From: Heloderma charlesbogerti | Lineage: Eukaryota; Chordata; Lepidosauria; Squamata; Helodermatidae | NCBI GenBank assembly: GCA_026122225.1 | Contig: JANEZZ010002702.1 | Span: forward strand, 310,001 to 374,000 | Direction of reading: 5' to 3' | Length of the DNA stretch: 64,000 nucleotides | Shown here: positions 21,879 through 31,946 of the stretch, piece after piece | Position numbering within the stretch: position 1 is the stretch's first letter | How the letters are laid out: every line of letters starts with the position of its first letter | Position numbers and translations under genes: made by a program | The notes under the pieces: generated by a model | What the model was told of the DNA's origin: nothing | Seen by the model: only the letters and a program-made list of their open reading frames with translations | Database searches by the model: none

Positions 21879-23509
21879 CCCCCTGGCAAAGGCGAAGTAC
21901 AGGCTGAAGGGGCAGGATTGCTGCTTGACATCAATAGGCATATGGTCAAGGAACACTTAATTACTTTGAATGAGTTCATATCTCCAGGGCAAGATGAACT
22001 GCATCCTAGAATAATAAAGGAACTGGCAGAAGAACTCTCAGAACCACTGTCTATTACCTTTGAGAAATCATGATGGATGGGTGAAGTGCCAGATGGTTGG
22101 AGGAGGACTAATGTTGTCCCTATATTCAAAAAGGGTAAAAAGGAGGAACCTGGGAAGTACAGACTAGTCAGTCTGACATCAGTCCCTGGGAACATTCTGG
22201 AGCAGATGATAAAGCTGTAAGCACCTTGAAAACAATGCAGTGATTACTTGAAGCCAACATGGATTTGTCAAGAACAAATCCTGCCAGACCAAACTGATCT
22301 CATTTTTTGATCAGGTAACCTCCCTTGTGGACTGTGGGAATGCTGTGGACATAATATACCTTGACTTCAGCAAAGCTTTTGACAAAGTGCCCCATGATAT
22401 CCTGATGAGCAAACTAGCTAAAAGTGGGCTAGCCCAACTAAAAGTGCGCTAGATGAAAACATTGTTTTCAAGGCATCCATAGTTGGCTACAGGATCAGAC
22501 TCAAAGAGTGCTTATCAATGGGATCTTCTCAAACTGGGGAGAGGTAACGAGTGGGGTACCACAGGGCTCAGTCCTGGGCCCAGTGCTCTCCAACATTTTT
22601 ATTAATGACTTGGATGAGGAGGTGCAGGGAATGCTTATCAAATGACACAAAATTGGGTGGGATGGCTAATACCTTGGAAGGCAGAAACAGAATTCAAAGT
22701 GATCTTGATAGGCTGGAGTGCTGGGCAGAAAACAACAGAATGAAATTTAATAGAGCTAAATGCCAAGTTCTGCACCTAGGAAAAAGAAACCAAATGCAGT
22801 TACAAGATGGGGGATACGTGGCTCAACCACACTACAAGCAAGAAGGATCTTGGAATTGTTGTCGATCACAAGCTGAATATGAGCCAACAATGTGATGTGG
22901 CTGTAAAAAAGGCAAATTCTATTTAAGGCTGCATTAATAGAAGCATAGCTTCCAAATCCCGGGAAGTACTAGTTCCTCTCAACACTGGTTAGGTCTCATC
23001 TTGAGTACTGTGTCCTGTTCTGGGCACCACACAAGGATGCAGAGAAGCTGGAGAGGGTTCAGAGGAGGGCAACAAAGATGATCAGGGGACTGGAAACAAA
23101 GCCCTATGAAGAGAGACTGAAAGAACTGGGCATGTTTAGCCTTGAGAAGAGAAGACTGAGGGGAGATATGCTAGCGCTCTTCAAGTACTTGAAAGGCTGT
23201 CACAGAGAGGAAGGCCAGGATCTCTTCTCGATCATTCCAGAGTCAAGGACATGGAATAATGGGCTCAAGTTACAGGAGGCCAGATTCCGGCTGAACGTTA
23301 GGAAAAACCTCCTGACTGTTCGAGCAATACGACAATGGAACCAATTACCTAGGGAGGTAGTGGGCTCTCCCACACTGGAGGCATTCAAGATGAGGCTGGA
23401 CACCCATCTGTCAGGGATGCTTTGACCTGGATTCCTGCACTGAGCAGGGGGTGGACTCGACGGTCTTATAGGACCATTCCAACCCTACTATTCTATGATT
23501 CTATGATCT
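21879..23509 (+). mobile_element. CR1-type LINE, 5'-truncated (CR1-B)
   Basis: Similar to CR1-A from 4076 to its 3' end. It begins abruptly at CCCCCTGGCAAAGGCGAAG and ends with the ATTCTATGATTCTATG octamers. The last 115 codons of ORF2 (23078-23425: [18 protein letters not shown] to HLSGML) are intact. Upstream there are stops, an extra segment near 22430-22470, and a small deletion near 22636 that removes the FAD residues of the catalytic FADD motif. It keeps the bases deleted from CR1-A near 4536 and shares the TGA in the codon before SQHGF. Confidence 0.93.
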
Positions 23510-24171
23510 TCTCAGGGCAATTTCTGCGGATTTAAACAAAAAGAAAAGTGCAAACTTCTCAGTTAGACAAGATTCTTTGTACAACAGAATCAGAAGTATG
23601 CAGTATCATGCACTCAGAAATTTTCATTAATCGGTATCATAGAAGCTTCCATGCTGCCAGTCACTTTTTCAAAACCACTTTTGAGTGAGAGATATAGATT
23701 GAAATTGTATGCAAGCGTATTTATTTATTTATTGCTTGCTTGCGTGCATGCATTTTATTCTGCATTTTAGCTCAAAAGTCTCCCAAGGTGACTTATAAAG
23801 ATAGGATATAAGACCACCCCTGTCCACAGGCTTACATTCTAAGAGACATAAAAGGAAAGGGGCTTGGGAGGGAGGAGTAAACACAGAGCCAAGAGGGAGG
23901 GAGGAGGAAACACAGAAGCCATGTGGTGTAGCTGTTTCTCATTACAAATTGCATGGTGCATACAAGAACACAATGCAAAAGGAGGATCATCAAATCAAAT
24001 ATGCTATAAATGCTTTGGACAAGTCAAGTTTACAGCCCAACAAACGACATGCATGTTGAACTCAAATAAACAGTAAGTGAAGACAATTCCTGCCTGCAGA
24101 CTTACCATCTAAAAAGACATGACACACAAGAAAAAAAGAATAGGGAGGGATGTGCAGGGGGGGGGGGAATA
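23510..24171. repeat. Unassigned, partly repeat-derived
   Basis: Bases 23718-23870 (TATTTATTTATTGCTTGC, then CTCCCAAGGTGACTTATAAAG and CAGGCTTACATTCTAAG) resemble the minus strand of a SINE or LINE 3' end. A purine-rich GGGAGGGAGGAG duplication lies at about 23865-23915. No coding frame is recognised. Confidence 0.4.
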
Positions 24172-24330
24172 GGATGCAATCCTAGGAATGTTTAGGCAGA
24201 AATAAGTTCTACACATCCCAGCATTCCCCAGCCAGCCTTTCAGTAGGAATGGTGCTGCTTCTCCCTCTCATCTCCCTCAGCACAGCCTGCTGGAATGGAA
24301 TTTTTAGGGCACCTTTAAGGGTAGAACTGA
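24172..24330. repeat. Decayed MITE related to 16519-16683
   Basis: GATGCAATCCTAGGAATGTT is followed by CATCCCAGCATTCCCCAGCC, matching one arm of the palindromic MITE at 16519. The other arm is barely recognisable. Confidence 0.5.
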
Positions 24331-25555
24331 TAAGGGTAGAACTTACAGGATAAAAAGAAATACAAAACTATACAAATGGACAGGGTTTTCTTTTTTAATA
24401 AACATTTTATTTTTTGAAACAGATTATCTTTTTCTACAAGAAAATGGTGTTGATTCTGAAGTAAATGTGTTCAGCATCAGAATAGCAGAAGCAAGCTCCA
24501 TTTTATTTCTGTAGTCATAGTTGTGATATAATTTAAGTGAGTTTAAAGTATAAAACTACACATGCTCAAAGTACTATTGTTTTTAAATCAGGGTTAGCAA
24601 ACAATTGTACACCATGGATTGGTGAGGCAGGGGTGTGAACTTGTTCCTGTATTCCAAAGGCTGCTTTTCTGTGTGATTCTGAGATACCACATGCTGTTTT
24701 AATTATGATCATTATCATTGATGTTATGGTTTGGGGTGTTTTTGTGTATGTGTGAAGGAGGGTGGGGTTACAAAGGGTTCCTGCTGGCTTCCAAGGGATA
24801 TAATCATCAGTATCATCATTACATACAAAGGGATGCCTATACTTTCTTTTGAGCAGTCCAGTCCTTACTTCTTACAAGATATGCATAATCTGGAGAACTT
24901 TGGCTATTGGGCAGTACAGAAATGAATGAATGAATGAATAAATACATAAATACATAAATAAATAATAAAGAATTTTGTACTGTGCTGCTTCTGAGTACGT
25001 CTCTTGTGGATGCTTTGTGATGGATTTTTGGATGCTTTCAGAACAAAAGCATGGATGTTGGGAGGCTGTCAGAACTTGTTCCTATGTTCCAAGGGCTGCT
25101 TTTCTATGTGGCTCTGAGAGTATCCGATCTTATTTTAGTTATTATCATTGTTATTATGGCTGTGTGGTCTCTCTGCTCCCATTTATCATCTTAAAGTCAC
25201 CTGACTCTGTGAAATGGGAGTTATTGCTAGAACAGGAGAATGAGGATGCAAAGGAGTACTTTGGTGTGGTTATGTGATTCCCCCTGCCCCCTTTTGCGTG
25301 TTTTATGGCTCTGTTTCCTTCTTCTTTGGTATGGGTTGGGGATTCAAAGACTGCTCCTCATCCACTGATCCCCCTTGGCTCTGCCTCTTATGACCCCTTG
25401 GCTATGCCTCTGCTGACTTGTGCTCCGTCCCACCATTCAGACTGGCCACCCATCTCCAATGTATGACAATGGTGTTTAAAATTATGCATAGTTCGAGAAA
25501 GTGCATAGGGAGACATTTTTCTCCCTTTCTCATAATACTAGAACCCAGGGTCATC
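24331..25555. other. No gene recognised; one repeat tail
   Basis: At 24897-24970 lies an interspersed-repeat 3' tail (CTTTGGCTATTGGGCAGTAC, then (AATG)n and (AAAT)n) like the one at 10760. Bases 24600-24900 and 25060-25160 share TGTTCC...CCAAAGGGCTGCTTTTCT-like pieces and may be a diverged duplication. No exon is seen. Confidence 0.5.
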
Positions 25556-25559
25556 CCAT

Positions 25560-25930
25560 GTAGCTGGTTGGTGGGAGATTCAGGATAGGTAAAAGGAAGT
25601 ACTTCTTCACACAGCGTGTAGTTAAACTATGGAATTTGCTGCCACAAGATGTAGTGATGGCTGCTAATTTGGATGGCTTTAAAGGGGGCATTGAACAAAT
25701 TCATGGAGGATAAGGGTATCAAGGGCTACTAGTCATGATGGCTATACCTACTTCCAGTATCAGAGTCAGTATGCCTATTTCCATCAGTTTCTGGGAAACC
25801 TGGGCAGGAGGGTGCTGTTGCACTCATGTCCTGCTTGTGAGTTCCTTGTGGGCAGCTGGTTGGCCACTGTGTGAACAGAATGCAGAATGCTTAGTCTCAT
25901 CCAGCATGGCTCTTCTTATATTCATATTAG
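25560..25930 (+). mobile_element. L3/CR1-group LINE 3' end
   Basis: AAAGGAAGTACTTCTTCACA, GGAATTTGCTGCCACAAGAT and GATGGCTTTAAA encode the decayed C-terminus. The 3' UTR ends in CAGCTGGTTGGCCACTGTGT and the CATCCAGCATGGCTCTTCTT motif. Related to 8255-8910 but less decayed. Confidence 0.8.
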
Positions 25931-26303
25931 AGCTAGGACCTCAATGTTCGGAAGCACCATACCTCTGATTGCAAAGACAGTGAGAGAGAAAGATAGAGAC
26001 AGACAGACAGACAGAACAGGGTGTGTGTGTGTGTGTGTGTGTGTGTACACACACACATGCACACCCCTTGGGGAAACATTTGCTTTTCAAAAACCAAGGG
26101 AATTCAATTATTATCTTTTGTTCTACTAGTGAATCTTTGTATATTGGTTATGTATGATTGTAGTTCATAGGATCTTCATTGCAATGGCCTTCGGTTACAT
26201 ACAGTAAAGATTACTGTACTGTAGTCATAGGACATTAAATGATGCATAATTTAGTGTGTAAGCCAGCCTTCTGTGACCCTGTGATGCTGAGAAAATGGAA
26301 ATG
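25931..26303. repeat. Microsatellites (GACA)n, (GT)n, (CA)n
   Basis: Bases 26001-26055 hold a short GACA array followed by a GT array of about 12 units and a CA array, which can pair as a hairpin. The rest of the interval has no recognised feature. Confidence 0.75.
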
Positions 26304-26318
26304 TAAAAATCCAAAATG

Positions 26319-27742
26319 ACCTACAATTCATGTTTATAAATATTTCTTAACAATACATAAATATGACACAAGTGGTTTGCAGCAGGAATGGAACAGGGAA
26401 TTGGAACATCCTGTTTTGCTTAATGGACTGCCATTTTGGCGTCTGCATCGGACATTTCAATGGATCCTCAGTTACGCCTTATTCAGCAAAAGCTCTTGTT
26501 TGGGGTCTGTTGGATGCCACAACGTCTTTTTAGTAAAGGCTTGTCAAATTTGGCTAATTGTTGGAGGTGTAATGCAGTCAATGTTTCTTTTATTCGTATG
26601 TTTTGGAAATGCCCAATGGCCACCTCCTTTTGGGAGGAAGTTATTGTATGGATACATTTTGTATTGGAAAAAAACTAAGATCATGGCATCTGGCCCCATC
26701 ACTTCCTGGCATATAGAAGGGGAAGAAATGGAAGCTGTGACAGATTTTATTTTCTTGGGCTCCAAGATCACCGCAGATGGTGACTGTAGCCATGAAATTA
26801 AAAGACGCTTGCTCCTTGGGAGGAAAGCTATGGCAAACCTAGACAGCATAGTAAGAAGCAGAGACATCACCTTGCCGACAAAGGTCCGTCTAATCAAAGC
26901 TATGGTTTTCCCAGTAATAATGTATGGCTGTGAGATCTGGACTATAAGGAAGGCTGAGCGCCGAAGAATTGAAGCTTTCGAACTGTGGTGCTGGAGAAGA
27001 CTGCAGTCCCCTGGACTGCAAGGAGGTCAAATCAGTCAATCCTAAAGGAAATCAACCCTGAGTGCTCATTGGAAGGACAGATACTGAAGCTGAAGCTGAA
27101 ATATTTTGGCCACCTGATGCGAAGAGTAAACTCTCTGGAAAAGACCCTGATGCTGGAAAAGACTGAAGGCAAAAGGAGAAGGGGACGGCAGAGGATAAGA
27201 TGGCTAGATAGCATCACCGATACAATGAATATGAACTTGAGCATACTCCGGGAGAGAGCGCAGGACAGGAAGGCCTGGCGTGCTATGGTCCATGGGGTCA
27301 CGAAGAGTTGGACACGACTGAATGACTGAACAACAACAACAACATGTTCTTTTAAATTACGTACCTGCTTCTTAGAACATAACACATAGTGTAAATACAT
27401 TTTTCATGCCCTTTTGGTTGCTAAAAGGCTGATACTACGATATTGGAAAGATAAAAGCTCACTGCCTATAATGCAATGGACTGAAGACTTAACAACGCTA
27501 GCAACATTTGAAAGAGTGGTATATAGACATAACTTGCAAAAGGACTTATATGTGGATATTTGGTCCGCTTTTACTGACGTTTGTGTGTAACCTTTTTTTC
27601 TTCCCCTTTTTTCTCTTGAATATTATGTTAGAAACTGAGGATTTTAAATATGTTGTTGTATGTTTTTATTTAATTTTTTAAGGTTTTGTAATGTTTTCAG
27701 GTGGTTTTGTTTTGTAAAAATTCACAATAAATGATTAATTTT
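26319..27742 (+). mobile_element. L1-type LINE, 5'-truncated (L1-A), split by BovB
   Basis: Flanked by a 15-bp duplication TAAAAATCCAAAATG at 26304-26318 and 27743-27757. Bases 26436-26664 encode the ORF2 C-terminal region (DPQLRLIQQKLLFGV, CWRCNAV, MFWKCPMATSFWEEV) with its cysteine pair. The frame resumes after the BovB at about 27346 and ends AKRLILRYWKDKSSLPIMQW... at a TAA at 27588-27590. The 3' UTR has CACAATAAATGA near the end. The other L1 copy at 60762-61895 confirms the join across the BovB. Non-functional. Confidence 0.88.
26665..27345 (+). mobile_element. BovB (RTE-type) LINE, 5'-truncated
   Basis: Encodes the BovB reverse transcriptase C-terminus: KIMASGPITSW, DFIFLGSKITADGDCSHEIK, KAMVFPVIMYGCEIW, AFELWCWRRL, then in another frame RSNQSILKEINPE, LKYFGHLMRR and RRGRQRIRWLD. 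A frameshift near 27010 separates the two parts. It ends at WTRLND with the typical ACA-repeat tail (27328-27343). BovB is known to have moved horizontally among squamates, ruminants and others; that is family knowledge. Its presence supports a squamate host. It lies inside L1-A. Confidence 0.95.
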
Positions 27743-27757
27743 TAAAAATCCAAAATG

Positions 27758-28208
27758 GCTGCCCAAATCACTACATTTCAGTTAAAACTGAAATATATTC
27801 ATCATTTCGTAATCAGAACAATATGAACATTTTACAACTACAGAAAAAGTACATGGTATTACTTTTGAACAATTCTTTATGACTTCAAGTTGCTCTTGTA
27901 TCTGCTTTTGAATCAACATGTTAAATATTTCTATTGAAGATATAATAGAGGCAAAATAATAGGATTTCGTGGCAATTTTACAGAGGTCCAACAGGTGTAT
28001 TCCTTGAGTTTTGATAGATTGACTTGGCAAAAGGAGAAACTGGAGATATATTGTGGATGCACAAAAAGTGGGAGCAAACAATGAAGACTTCACTTCAAGG
28101 GGAAATATTTAAACTGTTGCATCTCGGCCATTTCTTAGCTGACATTTGGCCATCGTATGGCTCCTGCCACAGAGACTCTTTGTGCAACTATTCATGGAGC
28201 TGGGATGC
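27758..28208. other. Unassigned sequence left of the ORF1-only L1
   Basis: Contains a 103-codon minus-strand frame (27782-28093) without recognised motifs. The strand-matched sequence right of the L1-type insertion (30263-31187) looks like its continuation, since the insertion splits one target at ACAGTCTTGATTAAATTAT. Confidence 0.4.
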
Positions 28209-28227
28209 ACAGTCTTGATTAAATTAT

Positions 28228-30243
28228 TATTATTTAAAATACTTTTTATTCTATTTTTTATCTTTATAAATGAAATAAACAGTACCAACAACCTAATCAA
28301 TAACTACAATTTCCCAACTATACGGTATTCTTAGGAGGACACAGCAATAACGAAAGCGAAAAGAAAGAAAAGAAAGAAAACAGAAAACAGAAGAAGAAGG
28401 AAGAAGAAAGCATGAAAAAAATAAAAAAATAAAAAAAGTTATTTAAAAGGATTAAATTTAAACTCCATTACACAGAAACTTCAAATCCCATTCTACTTAA
28501 AAATTATACCTATAATATTGGCAATATTACAATTCAATACAGCATAAATAATCAACCTTACATTTCAATAGCATATCATCAGTCTTATAGCAAGGAAGCA
28601 GGCCAACAATTCATTTCCAGTAACCATATATTGCCCTTCAGCTAACATATAATAGTAAAGCTTAACAATTTAACCAGCCAAAAATCTTACTAACCAGTCT
28701 CATAATAATAATAATAATAGGAAGGAGATTAAAAAGGATAAATAATAATAATAACAACAAATCACTAATAAATTTTATAATGTTATATAATAATAAAGCG
28801 TAAAAGCAACCTTTCAACAATCACTAATGTATTTTGTACTAGATATATAAATGACTGTGCATATTTCTATACACTCCCGAACAGTAAATTTAAGTACAGT
28901 ATATCATATCCATTTTAAAAAGAAAGGATTTAAAGAAAAGAGAGAGAGAGAAAAAAAATGAGAGAAGAAAAAAAGGACAGATATATATATGAGCAATTAT
29001 CTCTGGCCTAGCCTGAATCTTAAAGACTGAACATAGCCAGTTAACAAAACATGTTGGTAGATTGCAGTTCATGGGGCTGGAACAGAAATCTCACGCGATT
29101 TTCCATTTAGCCACGCCTCCGCCATTTTGTGATTTAGAAACTTCTTCATCTGGCCTTCAGAAAAAATGCAAAATGTAGCAGGATATTTTAAGTGATATTG
29201 TAAGTTCATTTGTTTTGTCAGATTTTTCGCCTTGCTAAATTGCCTTCTTTTATCAGCAACTTCTTTGGTGTAATCCAGAAATAGCATAACTTTATCTTGT
29301 TTCCAAAAAAGATTTCCGCCCTCTCTTGCCAAATGCAGGATATAATTTTTTGTGGAGATTCTTGCAAATTGCAAATCATATAACCAGTCCCTTTGGCATT
29401 TGACACATGGAATGCCTGCTCAATATCAAATGAATAATCAGATGGCACAGGGGGTATCTCATGCAAACGCTTATCTACAAAAGTAGACAAATTTACATCA
29501 GTAGGTAAATCTTTAATACCAGTGATACGTACCTTTGCCCTGCATGCAAAAGCCTCCAGTTGAGAAATTGTGACAGAAACATTGTTGAAAAAAGCTTGTG
29601 ACGTAGTCTCGTTCCTTGCCATCCAGTCTTGCAGCTCATTAACTTTCGCCTCCATTTTTTGCCAAGAAGTGTTGATTAAATCCACAGCCCCTTGCAGGGC
29701 AGTGATGGAATTTTGAATTGTATCCAACCTCTTAGCCTGTTCAGCAAATTGTGAAGACAAAGTTTTTATCAGAGCAAGTAACTCCCCTGTATCTTTGGTT
29801 CTCGGAGCTTTTGCCAAGTGAGGTATGGGGGGGGGTAGGCGGAGATCCTTTTTTTCACCTTGATGTAGCCATCCTTCTCTTCAAACAGATCTTGCAGGTC
29901 CTCAGACATTGTTGACATTTCTTAATCCATTCCTCAAATATTGTTGGTATTTCTTAATCCATAAAGTACAATGGAGCACGTCAGCCTTGATTTCTCCTAA
30001 TTAGATAGGAGGTTCAAAACAACTTTGAGCGATGATTAAGCAGGCTAATCTTGGAGCCCAGCCCCCCTGCTAATTCGCACAGAGGACTATTCTTCCAAAA
30101 CTTCATCCAGATGCTGCTCCTGCCTCCCCTTTTAATTCCAGGGGAGAGATGAAAAGGTTTTTCAACCTTTTAAAAAGCTGTTTGAGACAGTGTCGTACAG
30201 AGGCTCCGCAGATTGCTGCGAGGGTGACATTGGCTCCGACCAG
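28228..30243 (-). mobile_element. ORF1-only L1-type element (half-L1-like), about 2.0 kb
   Basis: Bounded by an exact 19-bp duplication ACAGTCTTGATTAAATTAT at 28209-28227 and 30244-30262. Read on the minus strand it has a 5' UTR of about 320 bp (30243-29919), an ORF1 pseudogene (29918-29069), and about 840 bp of 3' sequence with a long pyrimidine-rich tract (plus-strand purines at 28350-28440), ending in an AT-rich tail. No ORF2 motif (endonuclease or reverse transcriptase) is present. The complete 5' region and clean duplication argue that the element inserted as it is, without ORF2. This recalls the half-L1 elements known from mammals. Confidence 0.8.
29069..29918 (-). pseudogene. L1 ORF1 protein (coiled coil, RRM, C-terminal domain), frameshifted
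   Basis: Translation on the minus strand starts at the ATG at 29918 or 29909 (MSEDLQDLFEEKDG). A run of nine Cs at 29827-29835 breaks the frame, and a tenth would restore it. The main part (29817 to about 29370) has a heptad-like coiled coil (LLALIKTLSSQFAEQAKRLD...LQGAV), then KVRITGIKDLP and FDIEQAFHVSN, the RRM-type core of L1 ORF1. A second frameshift near 29370 moves the C-terminal domain to another frame: ARISTKNYILHLAREGG, DYTKEVADKRRQF, KYPATFCIF. ORF1p is a trimeric RNA-binding chaperone in L1 elements; that is family knowledge. Two frameshifts only, so decay is modest. Confidence 0.88.
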
Positions 30244-30262
30244 ACAGTCTTGATTAAATTAT

Positions 30263-31187
30263 GATTAGAATGTTTAGGCATTATCATTTGCTGAAAGAAT
30301 TGTAATGAATTCAGAATTCTGCATCAACATCAGTTGGACCTTGAATGACAAGTGAATTCTCCTTCATGAAAGTGTGCAACCAGTGCTTTCAGAAATCATG
30401 TTGTGTTTTGCTTACAAGCCAAATATTCTTCTCTCTTAAATTTCATCTGTATGGCTGTTGACTTTAAGACTTTACACCCTCTCATTCAACGTTGCTTGAT
30501 ATGTGTAATTGCCTTGACTGGAGGACCACTTTCATAACTAAAGACAATGAAAACTCTGTTATGGACTTAGCTATTGAAGTTTCTGTTTCCAGCTTCCTTT
30601 GCTTTAGCAGTATTAATTGCCAGCATACTTTTGACAGTGTTCCTTAATTGAGAGTTGCCTTTAAAAGTAGTTTGTTTTTTGGGTGGTAGTTGAACATCAT
30701 TGTTGTGTCCTTTACGTCCCACTGTTCCCTAGCACCAGTAGCTTCCTTATGATGTTCACTGATTCCATACCATACCTTTGTTATATCTTCCAGTAAAATA
30801 TTAATTTCAGAGCAAACTGGATGTGACAGCACCCATAATGAATATCACATTTCTGTCATGCCACTACCCTTGTCAATTCCCCCCATTTTCAGTCTTTACA
30901 ACAAGTTGTTCTTCAACTTGACTGGAAGAGACAATACCTATCTGATTGTCATATGACATGTAGTCCATTTTCAAATAATGTTTAGACACCAGGATGGGTT
31001 TCTTGAAGTTTGTTCCTGTTTTGAAGAGGATTTGCATGATATAGTAACCAGAGCTGCAAAAAGGTAGTGTTTGTGAAACAGCTTTAAAGCACAACTCCAT
31101 AGTCCCATTTGTTCAGCCTTTTGTTCAAGAGTTGTGAGATGGTTACCAAGTCCATATACTAGAGTCCCATTATTACATTTCATTGAA
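30263..31187 (-). other. Unidentified, coding-like but broken minus-strand sequence
   Basis: Minus-strand frames at 30644-30832, 30873-31100 and 30971-31183 are adjacent and rich in ordinary protein-like composition (such as LFKTGTNFKKPILVSKHYLK), but no domain was recognised. The arrangement resembles an old transposase or a processed pseudogene broken by stops. Function is not assigned. Confidence 0.35.
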
Positions 31188-31440
31188 GTTTTATTTATTT
31201 ATTTATTTATTTATTGCATTTATACCCCGCCTTTCTCCCTCTCGCAAGGAACTCAAGGCGGCTTACATTATCCTCCTCCTCACCGTTGTATCCTCACAAC
31301 AACAACCCTGTGAGGTAGGTTGGGCTGAGAGTCTGTGACTGGCCCAAAGTCACCCAGTGCGCTTCCATGGCCAAGTGGGGACTAGAACCCGGATCTCCCG
31401 GCTCCCAGTCCGTCACTCTCACCACTACACTACACTGGCA
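31188..31440 (-). mobile_element. tRNA-derived SINE, minus strand
   Basis: On the minus strand the A box (TAGTGTAGTGG, from 31432-31422) and B box (GGTTCTAGTCC, from 31389-31379) match the copy at 21268. The body GAGAAAGGCGGGGTATAAAT ends in an (AAAT)n tail (31188-31216 as TTTA). Well preserved. Confidence 0.9.
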
Positions 31441-31912
31441 CTGGTTTGTCTGTTTTCGTCTCCCTTTTCCCTTGTGTCCTGTCTATTAGATTGTAAGCCT
31501 GTGGGCAGGGAATGACTTCTTCTTGTTGTTTTTTTAAATGTACTGTGTCTAGAATTTTTTAGTTGCTTCATAAATGATTGTTACATATTATAGTATGTAA
31601 GCAGTGGGTTTCCAAGAAGAAGAAGCTTGGACAACCAGTCTTTCTCCTTGCTTTCAGCTCTCTGCACCCAAGAAAAGCCTTCCCAGAGGGCCAGGGGGCT
31701 CTCCTGAACAGTATGAGCTCCGCTCCTGAGGAGGAGCGATCACCTAAATTAGGCAGAGATGTCTCACACGAAGTGCCTTCACCCGATTTTGGACCCTTTC
31801 CTTCTCCCGCTGCATCCTTTCATAAGAGAGAGGCGGGGGTGAGGGGAATACAGTGGAGAGAACGATCAGTTGCATATACTTCCTTCTGCTTGTACAATTA
31901 GTGGGTAAAACC

Positions 31913-31946
<34 letters not shown>

